Below, in pieces: positions 44,266-53,182 of a stretch of 64,000 nt of DNA. The stretch covers positions 1 through 64,000 of the forward strand of contig JAGABT010000005.1 of assembly GCA_017614505.1 (NCBI GenBank), written 5' to 3'. Positions within the stretch are counted from its first letter, which is position 1. The number at the start of each line of letters is the position of its first letter. The stretch comes from Selenomonadaceae bacterium. GTDB lineage: Bacteria; Bacillota; Negativicutes; Selenomonadales; Selenomonadaceae. The notes under the pieces were generated by a model. It was not told the origin of the DNA. It did not search any database and saw only the letters and a list, made by a program, of their open reading frames with translations. The translations under genes were made by a program, and so were the position numbers.

Positions 44266-45156
44266 TCAGCTTTCCAGATTCTTAAACTCCATGGTGCGGC
44301 GCGGGCTGGAAAATCCGCGCCCCATGACTTCGCTGGCAGACATGATAATCAAAAAAGCTTCCATGTCAATCGTGTGAACAATCAGTTTGAGTTTGGCAAG
44401 CTGAGTGAGACTGACGACCACCATGACGATATTTTTTTCCCTGCCGGTAAAGGCGCCCTGCCCGTGAATGAAAGTCACGCCGCGCTTGAGTTCCGTCATT
44501 ATCGCTTCGGAAATATCCGCCGACCTGTCAGAAACTATCAGCACCGCCTTGCTCCTGTTGAGACCTGCGACAACCTTGTCGGTAACGCCGGAATTGACGT
44601 ACATGCAAATCAGCGTAAACAGCGCCGGCTGAATGCCGAACAGGAATCCGGCAATGGCGACGATACCGCAGTTGAAAGCGAAAATCGCCGTGCCCATGTT
44701 CATCGAAAAATATTTCTTGACGATAGCGCCGAGAATATCAAACCCGCCGGTTGAGCCGTTCATTCTGAAAACTAAGCCGTAGCCAATCCCGTTGAACACG
44801 CCGCCAAAATTCGACGCCAGCATAACGTCATTAACCGGCGCGTAGGCGTTCAGGAACTTCGTCGCGTCAATGCAGAACGAAAAAATCACCGTGCCGATAA
44901 CCACGTCGACCGTGTACTCTTTGCCCAGCAGTTTGTACGACGCAACCAGCAGCGGAATGTTGTAAACGAAAGTCTGCACGCCGATTGGCAGTTCCGCCAG
45001 GTAATAAACTATCATCGCTATGCCAGTCACGCCGCCGGTTAAAAGGTGGCTCGGCACTACGAATAAATTTATCGAACACGCGGCGATAAGACAGCCGACC
45101 GTTACGCCGAGATAACTCAGCGGCTTGGATTTCAAAATCATGGCGGTCAGTCTCAC
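44266..45156 (-). CDS. YitT-family membrane protein (DUF161 + DUF2179)
   Basis: 296 residues: five TM helices (SINLFVVPSHLLTGGVTGIAMI, NGIGYGLVFRMNGSTGGFDIL) and a C-terminal cytosolic DUF2179 domain (SDRSADISEAIMTELKRGVTFIHG). Function is unknown in this common Firmicute family; a transport or ligand-sensing role is often assumed. GTG start 8 nt after GGAGG. Confidence 0.88.
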   Translation of the reverse strand: MRLTAMILKSKPLSYLGVTVGCLIAACSINLFVVPSHLLTGGVTGIAMIVYYLAELPIGVQTFVYNIPLLVASYKLLGKEYTVDVVIGTVIFSFCIDATKFLNAYAPVNDVMLASNFGGVFNGIGYGLVFRMNGSTGGFDILGAIVKKYFSMNMGTAIFAFNCGIVAIAGFLFGIQPALFTLICMYVNSGVTDKVVAGLNRSKAVLIVSDRSADISEAIMTELKRGVTFIHGQGAFTGREKNIVMVVVSLTQLAKLKLIVHTIDMEAFLIIMSASEVMGRGFSSPRRTMEFKNLES

Positions 45157-45184
45157 TCAAAAATCCCTCCTAACAACGGCGCAT

Positions 45185-45215
45185 ATTATAGCACAAAAAT
45201 TTTTTCATTGTGCAA
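45185..45215 (-). promoter_or_regulatory. Putative promoter of the yitT-like gene
   Basis: Minus-strand extended -10 TGCTATAAT with a TTGCAC 19 nt upstream. An inverted repeat GCACAA/TTGTGC covers the spacer and could bind a regulator. Confidence 0.5.
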
Positions 45216-45261
45216 GATTTTTATTGATTTAAAAATTTCCGGCGGAGAAAATGTTCTAATG

Positions 45262-45290
45262 TTGACGAATTTTGCTAATTGGTATAAAAT
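45262..45290 (+). promoter_or_regulatory. Promoter of the sulfatase-heptose operon
   Basis: TTGACG, 17-nt spacer, TAAAAT, 32 nt before the TTG start. Confidence 0.75.
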
Positions 45291-45322
45291 TTCTGTGAAT
45301 AAATAAAGGAGCGGCTTGCACA

Positions 45323-47308
45323 TTGAGTTTTCTGACAAGATTTTTCGACGGCGTTCAGCGCGATTTGCGGATATTTTTTTTTCTGTTAATCCTGCTGGAA
45401 ATTTATCGCGCGGCGTTCATATGGCTGATGTCCGACTACATGGACGCGGGAACGACTTCGGAGCAAATCAGAACGGCGCTCTGGGCGGGCTTGCGTCTTA
45501 GTTTGAAAACGGCGGGATTCGTCACGGCAATTTCGTTCGTCTTCGTAACGCTGCTGGGATTGACGCCGCGCCTGAGGCTTGCCATTGGAATTTTGGCGTC
45601 GCTTATTTTCTCGACGCTGTACATGGCGCGCTTCCCGTACTTCCGCACGTTCAATTCAACTTTCGGGATTGAAGTAATCAACGGGCTCAACGACGACCTG
45701 TGGGCGATATTGGTAATGGCGGTGCAGGAATACGGACTTTTGTGGCGGCTGCTGCTGGCGCTGGTGCTTACGATTCTTTGTATCGCCACGATAAGCCGGC
45801 TGCTGCTGCTGAAAACTTTGCCGCTGCCGAAAATTCGCGGGACTTTCGACAAAGTTTTTTTCATGGCGCTGATGTTAATCGCCATAGGATTTTTCAGCGT
45901 ATTTGTGCGATTCGGCGGCAGTCTGAGCTACGCGAACGGGATTAACTGGGAAAATTCCGCCGTGACGAGCGACAGGTTTCTGAACGAGTGCATTCTGGAC
46001 GACGGGCAGGCGCTCTACCGCACTTACAGCATGGCGAAATACATGGACGACGGCGAAGTTTCCGGCGTCGACGAAAAAAGTATTCAGGCGGCGGCGGAAT
46101 TTATTTCTGCGCGAAAAAATCTTGAAAGCAAAAATCTCGCTGACTACCTTGAGCGGACGGCTGGCGGCGCGCGTATCGATAAGCCGAAGCACATTTTTAT
46201 TATCCTAGGCGAAACTTTTATGCAGTGGCCGATGCTTGGGAAATATTCCAACCTGCACGTTGCTGACGGAATTAAATCCATTGCCGCGGAGGAAAATTCC
46301 TACTACAGCCGGAACTTCATGCCGAACAGCGACTTTACCAGCGGCTCGATTTGCGGCGTCGTAACCGGTCTGCCGGATATTGGCGTTCACATAAATTATC
46401 AGCCGCGCACTTACGAGGACGTTTACATTTCAGCGCTGGCGCCGGTTTTTCACGCGCTGGGTTACCGCGTCGATTTCTGGTACGGCGGACTTCCCAGCTG
46501 GGACAACATTTTGCAGGCAGTCACCGCTCAGGGCTTCGACAATTTTTACGGCTACCCAGATTTGAACGCGCCGAAACAAACTGTCTGGGGCGCGAAAGAT
46601 GAATTTCTGTTCGACGCGCTTGAAAGACATTTGCCGTCCGAGCCGCCGACCGTTCATCTTATCATGACGACGACAAATCACCCGCCGTACAATCTGAATC
46701 TCGCGCTGGAAGGCTACGACTACGACAAGACGCTGGCTGAAATTCGCCGCCTGCCAAATGTTCCTGACGCTGAAGTTCTGGCAACGGAGCTGGGGCATTA
46801 CTGGTACATGGATAAAGTTGTGACGAAATTCGTCCGCAGCGTTGAAAAAACTTATCCCGACAGTCTGTTCGTCGTGACGGGCGACCACGCTGTCCGCAGC
46901 GACCCGAATACTCACCCCACGATTTTTGAACACCAGAGCGTTCCCTTCGTCCTGCACGGCGCCGGTATCGATAAAAATATTCTGCCGCCAGATGTTGTGG
47001 GCGACCACATTTCCATTGTCCCGACGCTCGTTGAACTTATCGCGCCGGAAAATTTCAAGTACCATTCCATTGCGCCGAGTCTGTTCCAGAGCGACGGCGT
47101 TGCGTTCAATTCGGCGGCGTTCCTCACTGAAAACATTGCCGGCGAAATTGACGGCGATACCGTTGAACTTTTGCCGCACGTCGCCTCAGCCGATTTGGAC
47201 AGCGTTAACCTTACCGCCGAGCGCGAAGCCGCCACGAAAGTTATCAGCGCCATGCGCACCGTCGCCTGGTGGATTTTAAAGCACGGCGGCGATTTTCAAA
47301 AGAGTTAG
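45323..47308 (+). CDS. LTA-synthase-like sulfatase-family membrane enzyme
   Basis: 661 residues: five N-terminal TM helices (to about 205), then an extracytoplasmic alkaline-phosphatase/sulfatase domain. It has IFIILGETFMQWPM (metal site), NSDFTSGSICGVVTGLP (likely nucleophile Thr), MTTTNHPPYN and VVTGDHAVRSDPNTHPTI (Asp-His metal ligands). It belongs with LtaS, OpgB and phosphoethanolamine transferases that move phospho-alcohol groups from lipids to surface glycans. Because heptose-core genes follow, modification of LPS is more likely than lipoteichoic acid synthesis; this is inferred. TTG start, 11 nt after AAAGGAG. Confidence 0.85.
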   Translation: MSFLTRFFDGVQRDLRIFFFLLILLEIYRAAFIWLMSDYMDAGTTSEQIRTALWAGLRLSLKTAGFVTAISFVFVTLLGLTPRLRLAIGILASLIFSTLYMARFPYFRTFNSTFGIEVINGLNDDLWAILVMAVQEYGLLWRLLLALVLTILCIATISRLLLLKTLPLPKIRGTFDKVFFMALMLIAIGFFSVFVRFGGSLSYANGINWENSAVTSDRFLNECILDDGQALYRTYSMAKYMDDGEVSGVDEKSIQAAAEFISARKNLESKNLADYLERTAGGARIDKPKHIFIILGETFMQWPMLGKYSNLHVADGIKSIAAEENSYYSRNFMPNSDFTSGSICGVVTGLPDIGVHINYQPRTYEDVYISALAPVFHALGYRVDFWYGGLPSWDNILQAVTAQGFDNFYGYPDLNAPKQTVWGAKDEFLFDALERHLPSEPPTVHLIMTTTNHPPYNLNLALEGYDYDKTLAEIRRLPNVPDAEVLATELGHYWYMDKVVTKFVRSVEKTYPDSLFVVTGDHAVRSDPNTHPTIFEHQSVPFVLHGAGIDKNILPPDVVGDHISIVPTLVELIAPENFKYHSIAPSLFQSDGVAFNSAAFLTENIAGEIDGDTVELLPHVASADLDSVNLTAEREAATKVISAMRTVAWWILKHGGDFQKS

Positions 47309-47335
47309 AATATCTATTTAACAGGAGTGATTGAT

Positions 47336-47563
47336 GTGAAAAACGATTCCCACGCTACTGCCACTGCGCAGAAAGTTCAGCCCGACACGCCCGTCAAAAC
47401 TGCGCGAATTGCCGCCGGTCTCTCGATAAAACAACTCGCAGAAGTTCTGGGCGCGCCGTACGCCACGATTCAGAAATGGAACAGCGGAACCAGTAAACCG
47501 CCCGTGTGGATGGAAAAACTGGTGATTAAAGAAATTGAGCGTTACGCCGCCGCAAAAAAATAA
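47336..47563 (+). CDS. Small HTH protein, tandem copy 1
   Basis: 75 residues. A short polar N-terminus precedes an XRE/Cro-like helix-turn-helix (KTARIAAGLSIKQLAEVLG, APYATIQKWNSGTSKPP) and a C-terminal basic helix. The GTG start is set by alignment with copy 2, whose ATG lies at the same place after the same ACAGGAGTGATTGA leader. No known regulon. It lies 27 nt after the sulfatase gene in the same operon. Confidence 0.8.
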   Translation: MKNDSHATATAQKVQPDTPVKTARIAAGLSIKQLAEVLGAPYATIQKWNSGTSKPPVWMEKLVIKEIERYAAAKK

Positions 47564-47594
47564 CTGCCGATTAAAATTAACAGGAGTGATTGAC

Positions 47595-47810
47595 ATGAAA
47601 AACGATTCCACCGCGCAGAAAGTTCAAGCTGATACGCCCATCAAAACCGCGCGAATTGCCGCCGGTCTCTCGATAAAACAGCTCGCAGAACTTCTGGGCG
47701 CGCCGTACACCACTATGCAGAAATGGAATAAGGGAACGAGCAGACCGCCCGTGTGGATTGAAAAACTGGTGCGGGAAGAAATTGAGCGCTACGCTGCCTC
47801 TAAAAAATAA
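47595..47810 (+). CDS. Small HTH protein, tandem copy 2
   Basis: 71 residues, about 80% identical to copy 1 over the helix-turn-helix (KTARIAAGLSIKQLAELLG, APYTTMQKWNKGTSRPP), lacking four residues (HATA) near the N-terminus. The duplicated unit includes the ribosome site. It is followed 5 nt later by the heptosyltransferase gene. It probably binds DNA, perhaps as a heterodimer with copy 1. Confidence 0.8.
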   Translation: MKNDSTAQKVQADTPIKTARIAAGLSIKQLAELLGAPYTTMQKWNKGTSRPPVWIEKLVREEIERYAASKK

Positions 47811-47815
47811 GCGCC

Positions 47816-48919
47816 ATGTACAAAAAAATCCTGGTGATAAACCTCATGCACATCGGCGACCTGCTGCTGGTGACGCCGGTACTGCGGACTCTGCGCGAAA
47901 ATTTTCCTGACGCGCATATCGAACTTTTAGCGGACAAAAAACTCGGCGACCTCGTCCGGCTCAACAAAAATCTTGATGACTGCATTCTGATTGACAAGAA
48001 GGGCGACGACGATAGGCTCCCGAATTTCGTAAAAGTCATCGCTGACATTCGCGCTAAAAAGTTCGACCTGGTGATAAACCTGCACAGGAACGAACGCGCG
48101 TCGGCACTGGCGGCGTTCAGCGGCGGAAAAAAAATCGTCGGCTACTCCAAGCCAGGTTTCGCGCTGCTCTTCAACAAAGTTCTGCCCAATCTTAAAGCCG
48201 TCAAGCACCAGATTCATTCGCACTTCGACGTTTTGCGCGAGGCTTGCGGTATCGAAAAAATTTACGACAACGGTCTTGAAATGTGGATTAGCGACGAAGA
48301 CAAGGCGTCGGCTGATAAAATTTTCCACGAGAATTTCCCAGCCGGTACCAGGGTCGTGGCGTTCAACATTGGCGCGAGCTGGCTCACTAAGCGCTGGATT
48401 GACAGCTACTTCGCCGAGTGCGCGGATAATCTGGTTGAACGCGGCTACGGCGTGGCGTTCCTCGGCGGCGATATGGATAAAGGCATTGTCGAAACCTGCG
48501 TTGACCAGATGCGTCAGAAAAAGAGCGAGCTCGTGAAAATTTTTACCGGCAAATTTACTCTGGCGGAACTGGCGGGATTCCTCGATAAGTGCGTTCTAAT
48601 GCTGACGACGGATTCGGGTCCGATGCACATTGGCGTTGCGCGGAATATTCCAATCGTGACGATGTTCGGCGCCTCGCCCGTGCCTGGCTTCTACCCCTAC
48701 GACGCGAAAGATATTCTGGTTAAGACGCCGGTTGCCTGTCACCCATGCGGAGAACACCTTTGCCCGAAAACCGGCGCTGAAGTTCTCGCCTGCATGAAAA
48801 AAATTCCAGTCAGCGTTGTCATGAAGTACGTCGACGAGCTGCTGGAAACTTACGGCGAACCCGCTGAGAAAATCCCGCGCGAATACGGAAATTATCAGTG
48901 CCGCGTTATCGAACTGTGA
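47816..48919 (+). CDS. Glycosyltransferase family 9 (heptosyltransferase-like)
   Basis: 367 residues. The N-terminus KKILVINLMHIGDLLLVTPVL is typical of GT9/WaaC-WaaF enzymes. The C-terminal ADP-heptose-binding part has FTGKFTLAELAGFLDKC and TTDSGPMHIGVARNIP, and PVACHPCGEHLCPK is Cys-rich. It should add heptose to the LPS inner core on the cytoplasmic face. Two ADP-heptose synthesis genes follow directly. Confidence 0.9.
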   Translation: MYKKILVINLMHIGDLLLVTPVLRTLRENFPDAHIELLADKKLGDLVRLNKNLDDCILIDKKGDDDRLPNFVKVIADIRAKKFDLVINLHRNERASALAAFSGGKKIVGYSKPGFALLFNKVLPNLKAVKHQIHSHFDVLREACGIEKIYDNGLEMWISDEDKASADKIFHENFPAGTRVVAFNIGASWLTKRWIDSYFAECADNLVERGYGVAFLGGDMDKGIVETCVDQMRQKKSELVKIFTGKFTLAELAGFLDKCVLMLTTDSGPMHIGVARNIPIVTMFGASPVPGFYPYDAKDILVKTPVACHPCGEHLCPKTGAEVLACMKKIPVSVVMKYVDELLETYGEPAEKIPREYGNYQCRVIEL

Positions 48920-48928
48920 GGAATTTCT

Positions 48929-49897
48929 ATGAATCACGAAGCTTTGAAAAAATTTGTGGCGGGTGGCGTAGAGAATTGCCGCGTTTTAGTCGTAGGCGAC
49001 GCCATGCTCGACAAATACTATTTCGGCGAGGTCACGCGCATTTCTCCCGAAGCGCCCGTTCCGATTAACCGCGTCAATAAAATCAAGGAAACTCTCGGCG
49101 GCGCGGCTAACGTTGCGCACAATTTGGCACTGCTTGGCTGTCAGACTTCGCTTATCGCGCAGATTGGTCTGGATTCTCACGGCGAAACTTTGTCGCAGAA
49201 ATTAATTTCGCGCGGGATTGACATTACCGGCGCCGTCCATACCGATAAGCCGACCACCACGAAAATTCGCGTTATCGGCGGCAACCAGCAGATGATTCGC
49301 CTCGACTTTGAGGATACCGCCGCTGCCAGCGCTGAAGAAATTCTGGCTGAAGTTTCTGCGCGGCTGGAAAATGTTGACGCTGTTATAATTTCTGATTATG
49401 GCAAGGGCGTCTGTACCGAGGAAATTTGCGCTGAAATTATTCGCGCGTGCCGGTTGAAAAATAAAATTGTCGTGGTTGACCCTAAGGGCGACGACTGGCA
49501 GAAATATTCCGGCGCGAACTTTATCACGCCCAATCTGAAGGAATTTAACGCCGTCCTGCCCAGGAAAATTTCCAACGTTGACGCGGAAGTTGAAACGGCG
49601 GCGCGCGGCGTCATAGAAAAATTCGCGCTGGAAGGACTGGTTGTAACGCGCTCAGCGGAAGGCTTGACGCTGATTGACGGCGAAAAAATTTCTCACGTAA
49701 GAGCGCGGGCGCAGGAAGTTTTCGACGTATCCGGCGCGGGCGATACCGTCATTTCAGTATTCGCGCTGGGTATGGCGGGAAATTTAAAATCGGAGCTGGC
49801 GGCGTATCTGGCGAACGCGGCGGCTGGCGTGGTTGTTGCGAAAGTCGGAACCTACGCAGTGAGCCGCGAAGAACTTTTGAAAGCACTGGAGGCTTGA
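48929..49897 (+). CDS. rfaE1: D-glycero-beta-D-manno-heptose-7-phosphate kinase
   Basis: 322 residues of the PfkB/ribokinase fold. GGAANVAHNLALLG binds the sugar, and FDVSGAGDTVISVFALGMA carries the catalytic Asp and anion hole. It matches the kinase half of HldE; the nucleotidyltransferase half is absent, so a separate rfaE2 is needed elsewhere. It overlaps no gene but is 5 nt before hldD. Confidence 0.92.
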   Translation: MNHEALKKFVAGGVENCRVLVVGDAMLDKYYFGEVTRISPEAPVPINRVNKIKETLGGAANVAHNLALLGCQTSLIAQIGLDSHGETLSQKLISRGIDITGAVHTDKPTTTKIRVIGGNQQMIRLDFEDTAAASAEEILAEVSARLENVDAVIISDYGKGVCTEEICAEIIRACRLKNKIVVVDPKGDDWQKYSGANFITPNLKEFNAVLPRKISNVDAEVETAARGVIEKFALEGLVVTRSAEGLTLIDGEKISHVRARAQEVFDVSGAGDTVISVFALGMAGNLKSELAAYLANAAAGVVVAKVGTYAVSREELLKALEA

Positions 49898-49902
49898 TTG
49901 AA

Positions 49903-50871
49903 ATGATTATTGTGACTGGCGGCGCCGGTTTTATCGGCAGCAACATCGTGCGGGCTTTGAACGAACGCGGCGACGACGATATTCTGATTGTCGACAACCT
50001 CGGCAAGGACGAAAAATACAAAAATCTGGTTGGCTTAAATTTTTTCGACTACATGCACCACGACGATTTTATTGGTGCGCTGCTCAACGGGATTTTCGAC
50101 GCGGCGGACATCGAAGTCATTTTCCACGAGGGAGCCTGCTCCGACACGATGAACTATGACGTTAATTACATGATTCAAACCAATTACGAATATTCCAAGG
50201 CGCTGTTTAATTTCTGTCTCGAAAACGAGATTGATTTTATTTATGCGTCGAGTGCGTCGACCTACGGCGGCGGCTTGAACGGTTTCCGTGAAGTCGACGC
50301 CTGCGAGGACGCGCTCAATCCCTACGCTTTTTCCAAACTGCTTTTCGACCGCTACGTCCGCCAAAATCTTGACGACGCTGAATCTAAAGTTATCGGTCTG
50401 CGCTATTTCAACGTGTTCGGTCCGCAGGAATTTCACAAGGGGCGCATGGCGTCAATCGCCTATCAGATGTACAGCCAGATTAAAAAGACCGGCGTCATAA
50501 AACTTTTCAAGGGTACCGAAGGCTACGCGGACGGTGAACAGCGGCGCGATTTTATTTACGTCAAGGACGTGGCGAATGTCAACCTCTGGTGCTGGGAAAA
50601 CGAACTCGCCAGCGGAATTTACAACTGCGGCACCGGTCACGCCTCTACCTTCAACGAAGTCGCTCGCGCGGTTATTGAATCGCTCGGCACCGGCAGGATT
50701 GAGTACATAGATTTTCCGCCGGAACTCATCGGCAAGTACCAGAGCTTCACGCAGGCTGACACCAAAAAATTAATTCGCGCGGGCTATGACGGCGGTTTCA
50801 CTCCAATTAAAAAAGCCGTCAAGGAATATTGCGAGTTCCTCAACGGCGGCGGTTATTTTCGTTTTAATTAA
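49903..50871 (+). CDS. hldD: ADP-L-glycero-D-manno-heptose-6-epimerase
   Basis: 322-residue short-chain dehydrogenase-type epimerase. IIVTGGAGFIGSNIVRAL binds NADP, with ASSASTYGG and a YxxxK pair (YAFSKLLFD), and GLRYFNVFGPQEFHKGRMAS is typical of HldD. It makes the ADP-L-heptose used by the heptosyltransferase upstream. The ATG is chosen 10 nt after GGAGG; a TTG overlapping rfaE1 is less likely. Confidence 0.94.
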   Translation: MIIVTGGAGFIGSNIVRALNERGDDDILIVDNLGKDEKYKNLVGLNFFDYMHHDDFIGALLNGIFDAADIEVIFHEGACSDTMNYDVNYMIQTNYEYSKALFNFCLENEIDFIYASSASTYGGGLNGFREVDACEDALNPYAFSKLLFDRYVRQNLDDAESKVIGLRYFNVFGPQEFHKGRMASIAYQMYSQIKKTGVIKLFKGTEGYADGEQRRDFIYVKDVANVNLWCWENELASGIYNCGTGHASTFNEVARAVIESLGTGRIEYIDFPPELIGKYQSFTQADTKKLIRAGYDGGFTPIKKAVKEYCEFLNGGGYFRFN

Positions 50872-50888
50872 TTCAGTGTAATTCAGTA

Positions 50889-51018
50889 TTACTTTCTTTC
50901 GAGAAAGAAAGTAACCAAAGAAAGCTCGGCCGCATAGGTCGCTTCCGGCGACCTGTGACGGCCGGCGCCCCATCCATGGGGCGCTTCTTAAGCGCGTGCG
51001 TCCATGGCGCGCCTCTTT
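50889..51018 (+). repeat. Three-hairpin dispersed repeat, copy F (hairpin 1 doubled)
   Basis: Plus-strand sense, 18 nt after the hldD stop. Hairpin 3 is at 50889-50914 (TTACTTTCTTTC/GAAAGAAAGTAA), hairpin 2 at 50936-50954 (AGGTCGC/GCGACCT) and hairpin 1 at 50965-50984 (GCGCCCC/GGGGCGC). A second GC hairpin (50992-51012, GCGCG/CGCGC) follows with CTCTTTTTT, a likely terminator for the heptose operon. The linker between the doubled hairpins matches copy B. Confidence 0.9.
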
Positions 51019-51019
51019 T

Positions 51020-52060
51020 TTATGCAAGACTGTCAATTTCCTTAAATAGCTCGGTGACAAGTTCAGATTCCGGCACGCGGCGGACAATTTCACCTTTGCG
51101 GAAAATAATCCCTTCGCCATTGGAACCGGCGATACCAACGTCCGCACTGCGCGCCTCGCCTGGACCGTTGACGATACAGCCCATCACGGCGACTGTCAGA
51201 TTTTTATTGACGGCTGCCAATTTTTTTTCGACTTCGGCGGCGATTTTATCAAGGTCAATGCTCGTTCTGCCGCAGGTCGGGCAGGCAATGAGCGTCGCGC
51301 CGTACTCACGCAAACCGAGAGCTTTTAAAATTTCGCGGGCAACTTTCACTTCGACAACAGGGTCGCCCGTCAGCGAAACGCGAATGGTATCGCCAATCCC
51401 TTCCGCCAGCAGTGAGCCAATCCCGACGGCAGATTTTATCACGCCGCTGTTGACGGTACCCGCCTCGGTAATTCCGACGTGCAGCGGATAATCCACGCGC
51501 TGGCTGATTAACCTGTACGCCGCCAAAGTCAGCGGAACGTCATGCGCCTTGAGCGAAATTTTCATGTCGAAAAAGTTTTCCGCCTCAAGAATTTTGACGT
51601 GTTCCAGCGCAGATTCGACGAGCGCCTCAGCGGTAACGCCGCCGTATTTCTGCAAAACTTTCCGGCTGAGCGAGCCAGCGTTGACGCCAATTCTGATTGG
51701 AATATTTTTCGCCTTCGCAGCCGCTACAACTTCCCTAACGTGAGCCGCGCCGCCAATATTCCCAGGATTGAGCCGCAAGCCAGCTATGCCCTGCGCGATA
51801 CTCTCAAGCGCCAGTTTGTAGTCAAAGTGAATGTCGGCGATAATCGGCACGTCGACGCTGGAAATAATTTCGCGCAGATTTTTCGCCGCCGCCATATCCG
51901 GCACTGCAACCCGCACAATGTCACAGCCCGCGCGCTGGAGTTCCTGAATCTGCGCAACGGTTGATTTCGTATCGGTCGTCTTAGTATTCGTCATGGACTG
52001 GACGCTGACCGGCGCGCCACCGCCAATTTTAACTTTTCCAACTGAAATTTGCCGCGTCAT
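51020..52060 (-). CDS. ispG: 4-hydroxy-3-methylbut-2-enyl diphosphate synthase (IspG/GcpE)
   Basis: 346 residues. The penultimate MEP-pathway enzyme, with a [4Fe-4S] cluster held by Cys in CPTCGRTSIDL and MGCIVNGPGEA. The N-terminal TIM barrel has VQSMTNTKTTDTKSTVAQI. Coupled to rseP, overlapping by 4 nt. Confidence 0.97.
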   Translation of the reverse strand: MTRQISVGKVKIGGGAPVSVQSMTNTKTTDTKSTVAQIQELQRAGCDIVRVAVPDMAAAKNLREIISSVDVPIIADIHFDYKLALESIAQGIAGLRLNPGNIGGAAHVREVVAAAKAKNIPIRIGVNAGSLSRKVLQKYGGVTAEALVESALEHVKILEAENFFDMKISLKAHDVPLTLAAYRLISQRVDYPLHVGITEAGTVNSGVIKSAVGIGSLLAEGIGDTIRVSLTGDPVVEVKVAREILKALGLREYGATLIACPTCGRTSIDLDKIAAEVEKKLAAVNKNLTVAVMGCIVNGPGEARSADVGIAGSNGEGIIFRKGEIVRRVPESELVTELFKEIDSLA

Positions 52061-53094
52061 TTCGTAAACACCCTAATCAAATCGCTCGTCGTTGCGTAGA
52101 GCGTCAGCGCCAGCAGCAGCGCAATTCCCACGCGCTGTGTGTACATCAAAGCTTTCGCACTCATGGGTTTGCCGCGCACCGCCTCAATCACTAAGCTGAC
52201 GAAATGTCCGCCGTCCAGCGCCGGTACCGGCAGCAAATTTATTATCCCCAGGTTCAAACTCAGCAGCGCCGCGAAATTCAGCAGCGGGACAAAGCCAGTT
52301 TCGGCGACCTGCCCTGCCATCTGCGCGATTCCAATTGGTCCGGCGAGTTCCGCCTTCGAAGGCGCCATGAAAATTCCCGCCAGCGCGTCGAGCATGTATA
52401 CTACGATATTTTTCGTGTTCTCGACCGCCAGCGAAAATGCCGAAATTAAATCCTGCGACTCGTAAACCGTCGAACTTTGTATCCCGACAAGCACGCGCTG
52501 AGATTTTTCGTCGAACTTCGGCGTTACGGAAACCGTGGCAGTTTGCGAATCGCGCTCGTAGGAAATTTCAACCGGCACATCAGCTTCAGAGGCGCGGAGT
52601 TTCGTAACAAATTCGTCCCACGTCGTAACAGTTTCGCCGTTGAGCGTCAAAATTCTGTCGCCAACGTGAAGTCCCGCGTCGTCCGCAGGCATATCCTGAA
52701 TGACGCTGCCAATGACCGGATCGGTTGCAGGCTTAGCGACGCCGACCGTCGCGTAAATTCCGAAAAATAAAATCACCGGCAGAATGAAATTCATCGTCGA
52801 ACCGGCGAGGATAACAATCATTCGCGAAAGAACCGGCTTTTCGCAGAAACCGCGTTCGCCCGCAGAGTTATCGCTGGGATCCATTCCGGCAATGTCGTTG
52901 AATCCGCCCAGTGGAATTGCGCGCAGAGAGTATTTCGTTTCGCCGTATTTTGTGCTGAAAATTTTCGGTCCGAACCCTATTGCAAATTCGTCGACGCGCA
53001 TTCCAGTCAATTTCGCCGTGATGAAATGTCCGAACTCGTGTACCAGAACCAGCAGACCGAATACGAACACCGCCGCAAGTATCGTCAATATCAA
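52057..53094 (-). CDS. rseP: RIP site-2 metalloprotease RseP
   Basis: 345 residues. The zinc site HEFGH is in the first TM, one PDZ domain is near the middle (VIQDMPADDAGLHVGDRILTL), and the second active-site motif NLLPVPALDGGH is in a later TM. It cleaves membrane-embedded anti-sigma factors or signal peptides. TTG start 8 nt after GGAGG. In many bacteria dxr precedes rseP; here it does not. Confidence 0.95.
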   Translation of the reverse strand: MILTILAAVFVFGLLVLVHEFGHFITAKLTGMRVDEFAIGFGPKIFSTKYGETKYSLRAIPLGGFNDIAGMDPSDNSAGERGFCEKPVLSRMIVILAGSTMNFILPVILFFGIYATVGVAKPATDPVIGSVIQDMPADDAGLHVGDRILTLNGETVTTWDEFVTKLRASEADVPVEISYERDSQTATVSVTPKFDEKSQRVLVGIQSSTVYESQDLISAFSLAVENTKNIVVYMLDALAGIFMAPSKAELAGPIGIAQMAGQVAETGFVPLLNFAALLSLNLGIINLLPVPALDGGHFVSLVIEAVRGKPMSAKALMYTQRVGIALLLALTLYATTSDLIRVFTK

Positions 53095-53134
53095 TGCAAA
53101 TTCCTCCGTAAAAATCTAAACCAACAATCGAAAT

Positions 53135-53163
53135 ATTCTACAGATTCGCGCAGGTTATGTCAA
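53135..53163 (-). promoter_or_regulatory. Promoter of rseP-ispG
   Basis: Minus-strand TTGACA, 17-nt spacer, TAGAAT, about 40 nt before the TTG start. Confidence 0.8.
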
Positions 53164-53182
53164 CATTGAAACTTTTAATGGC

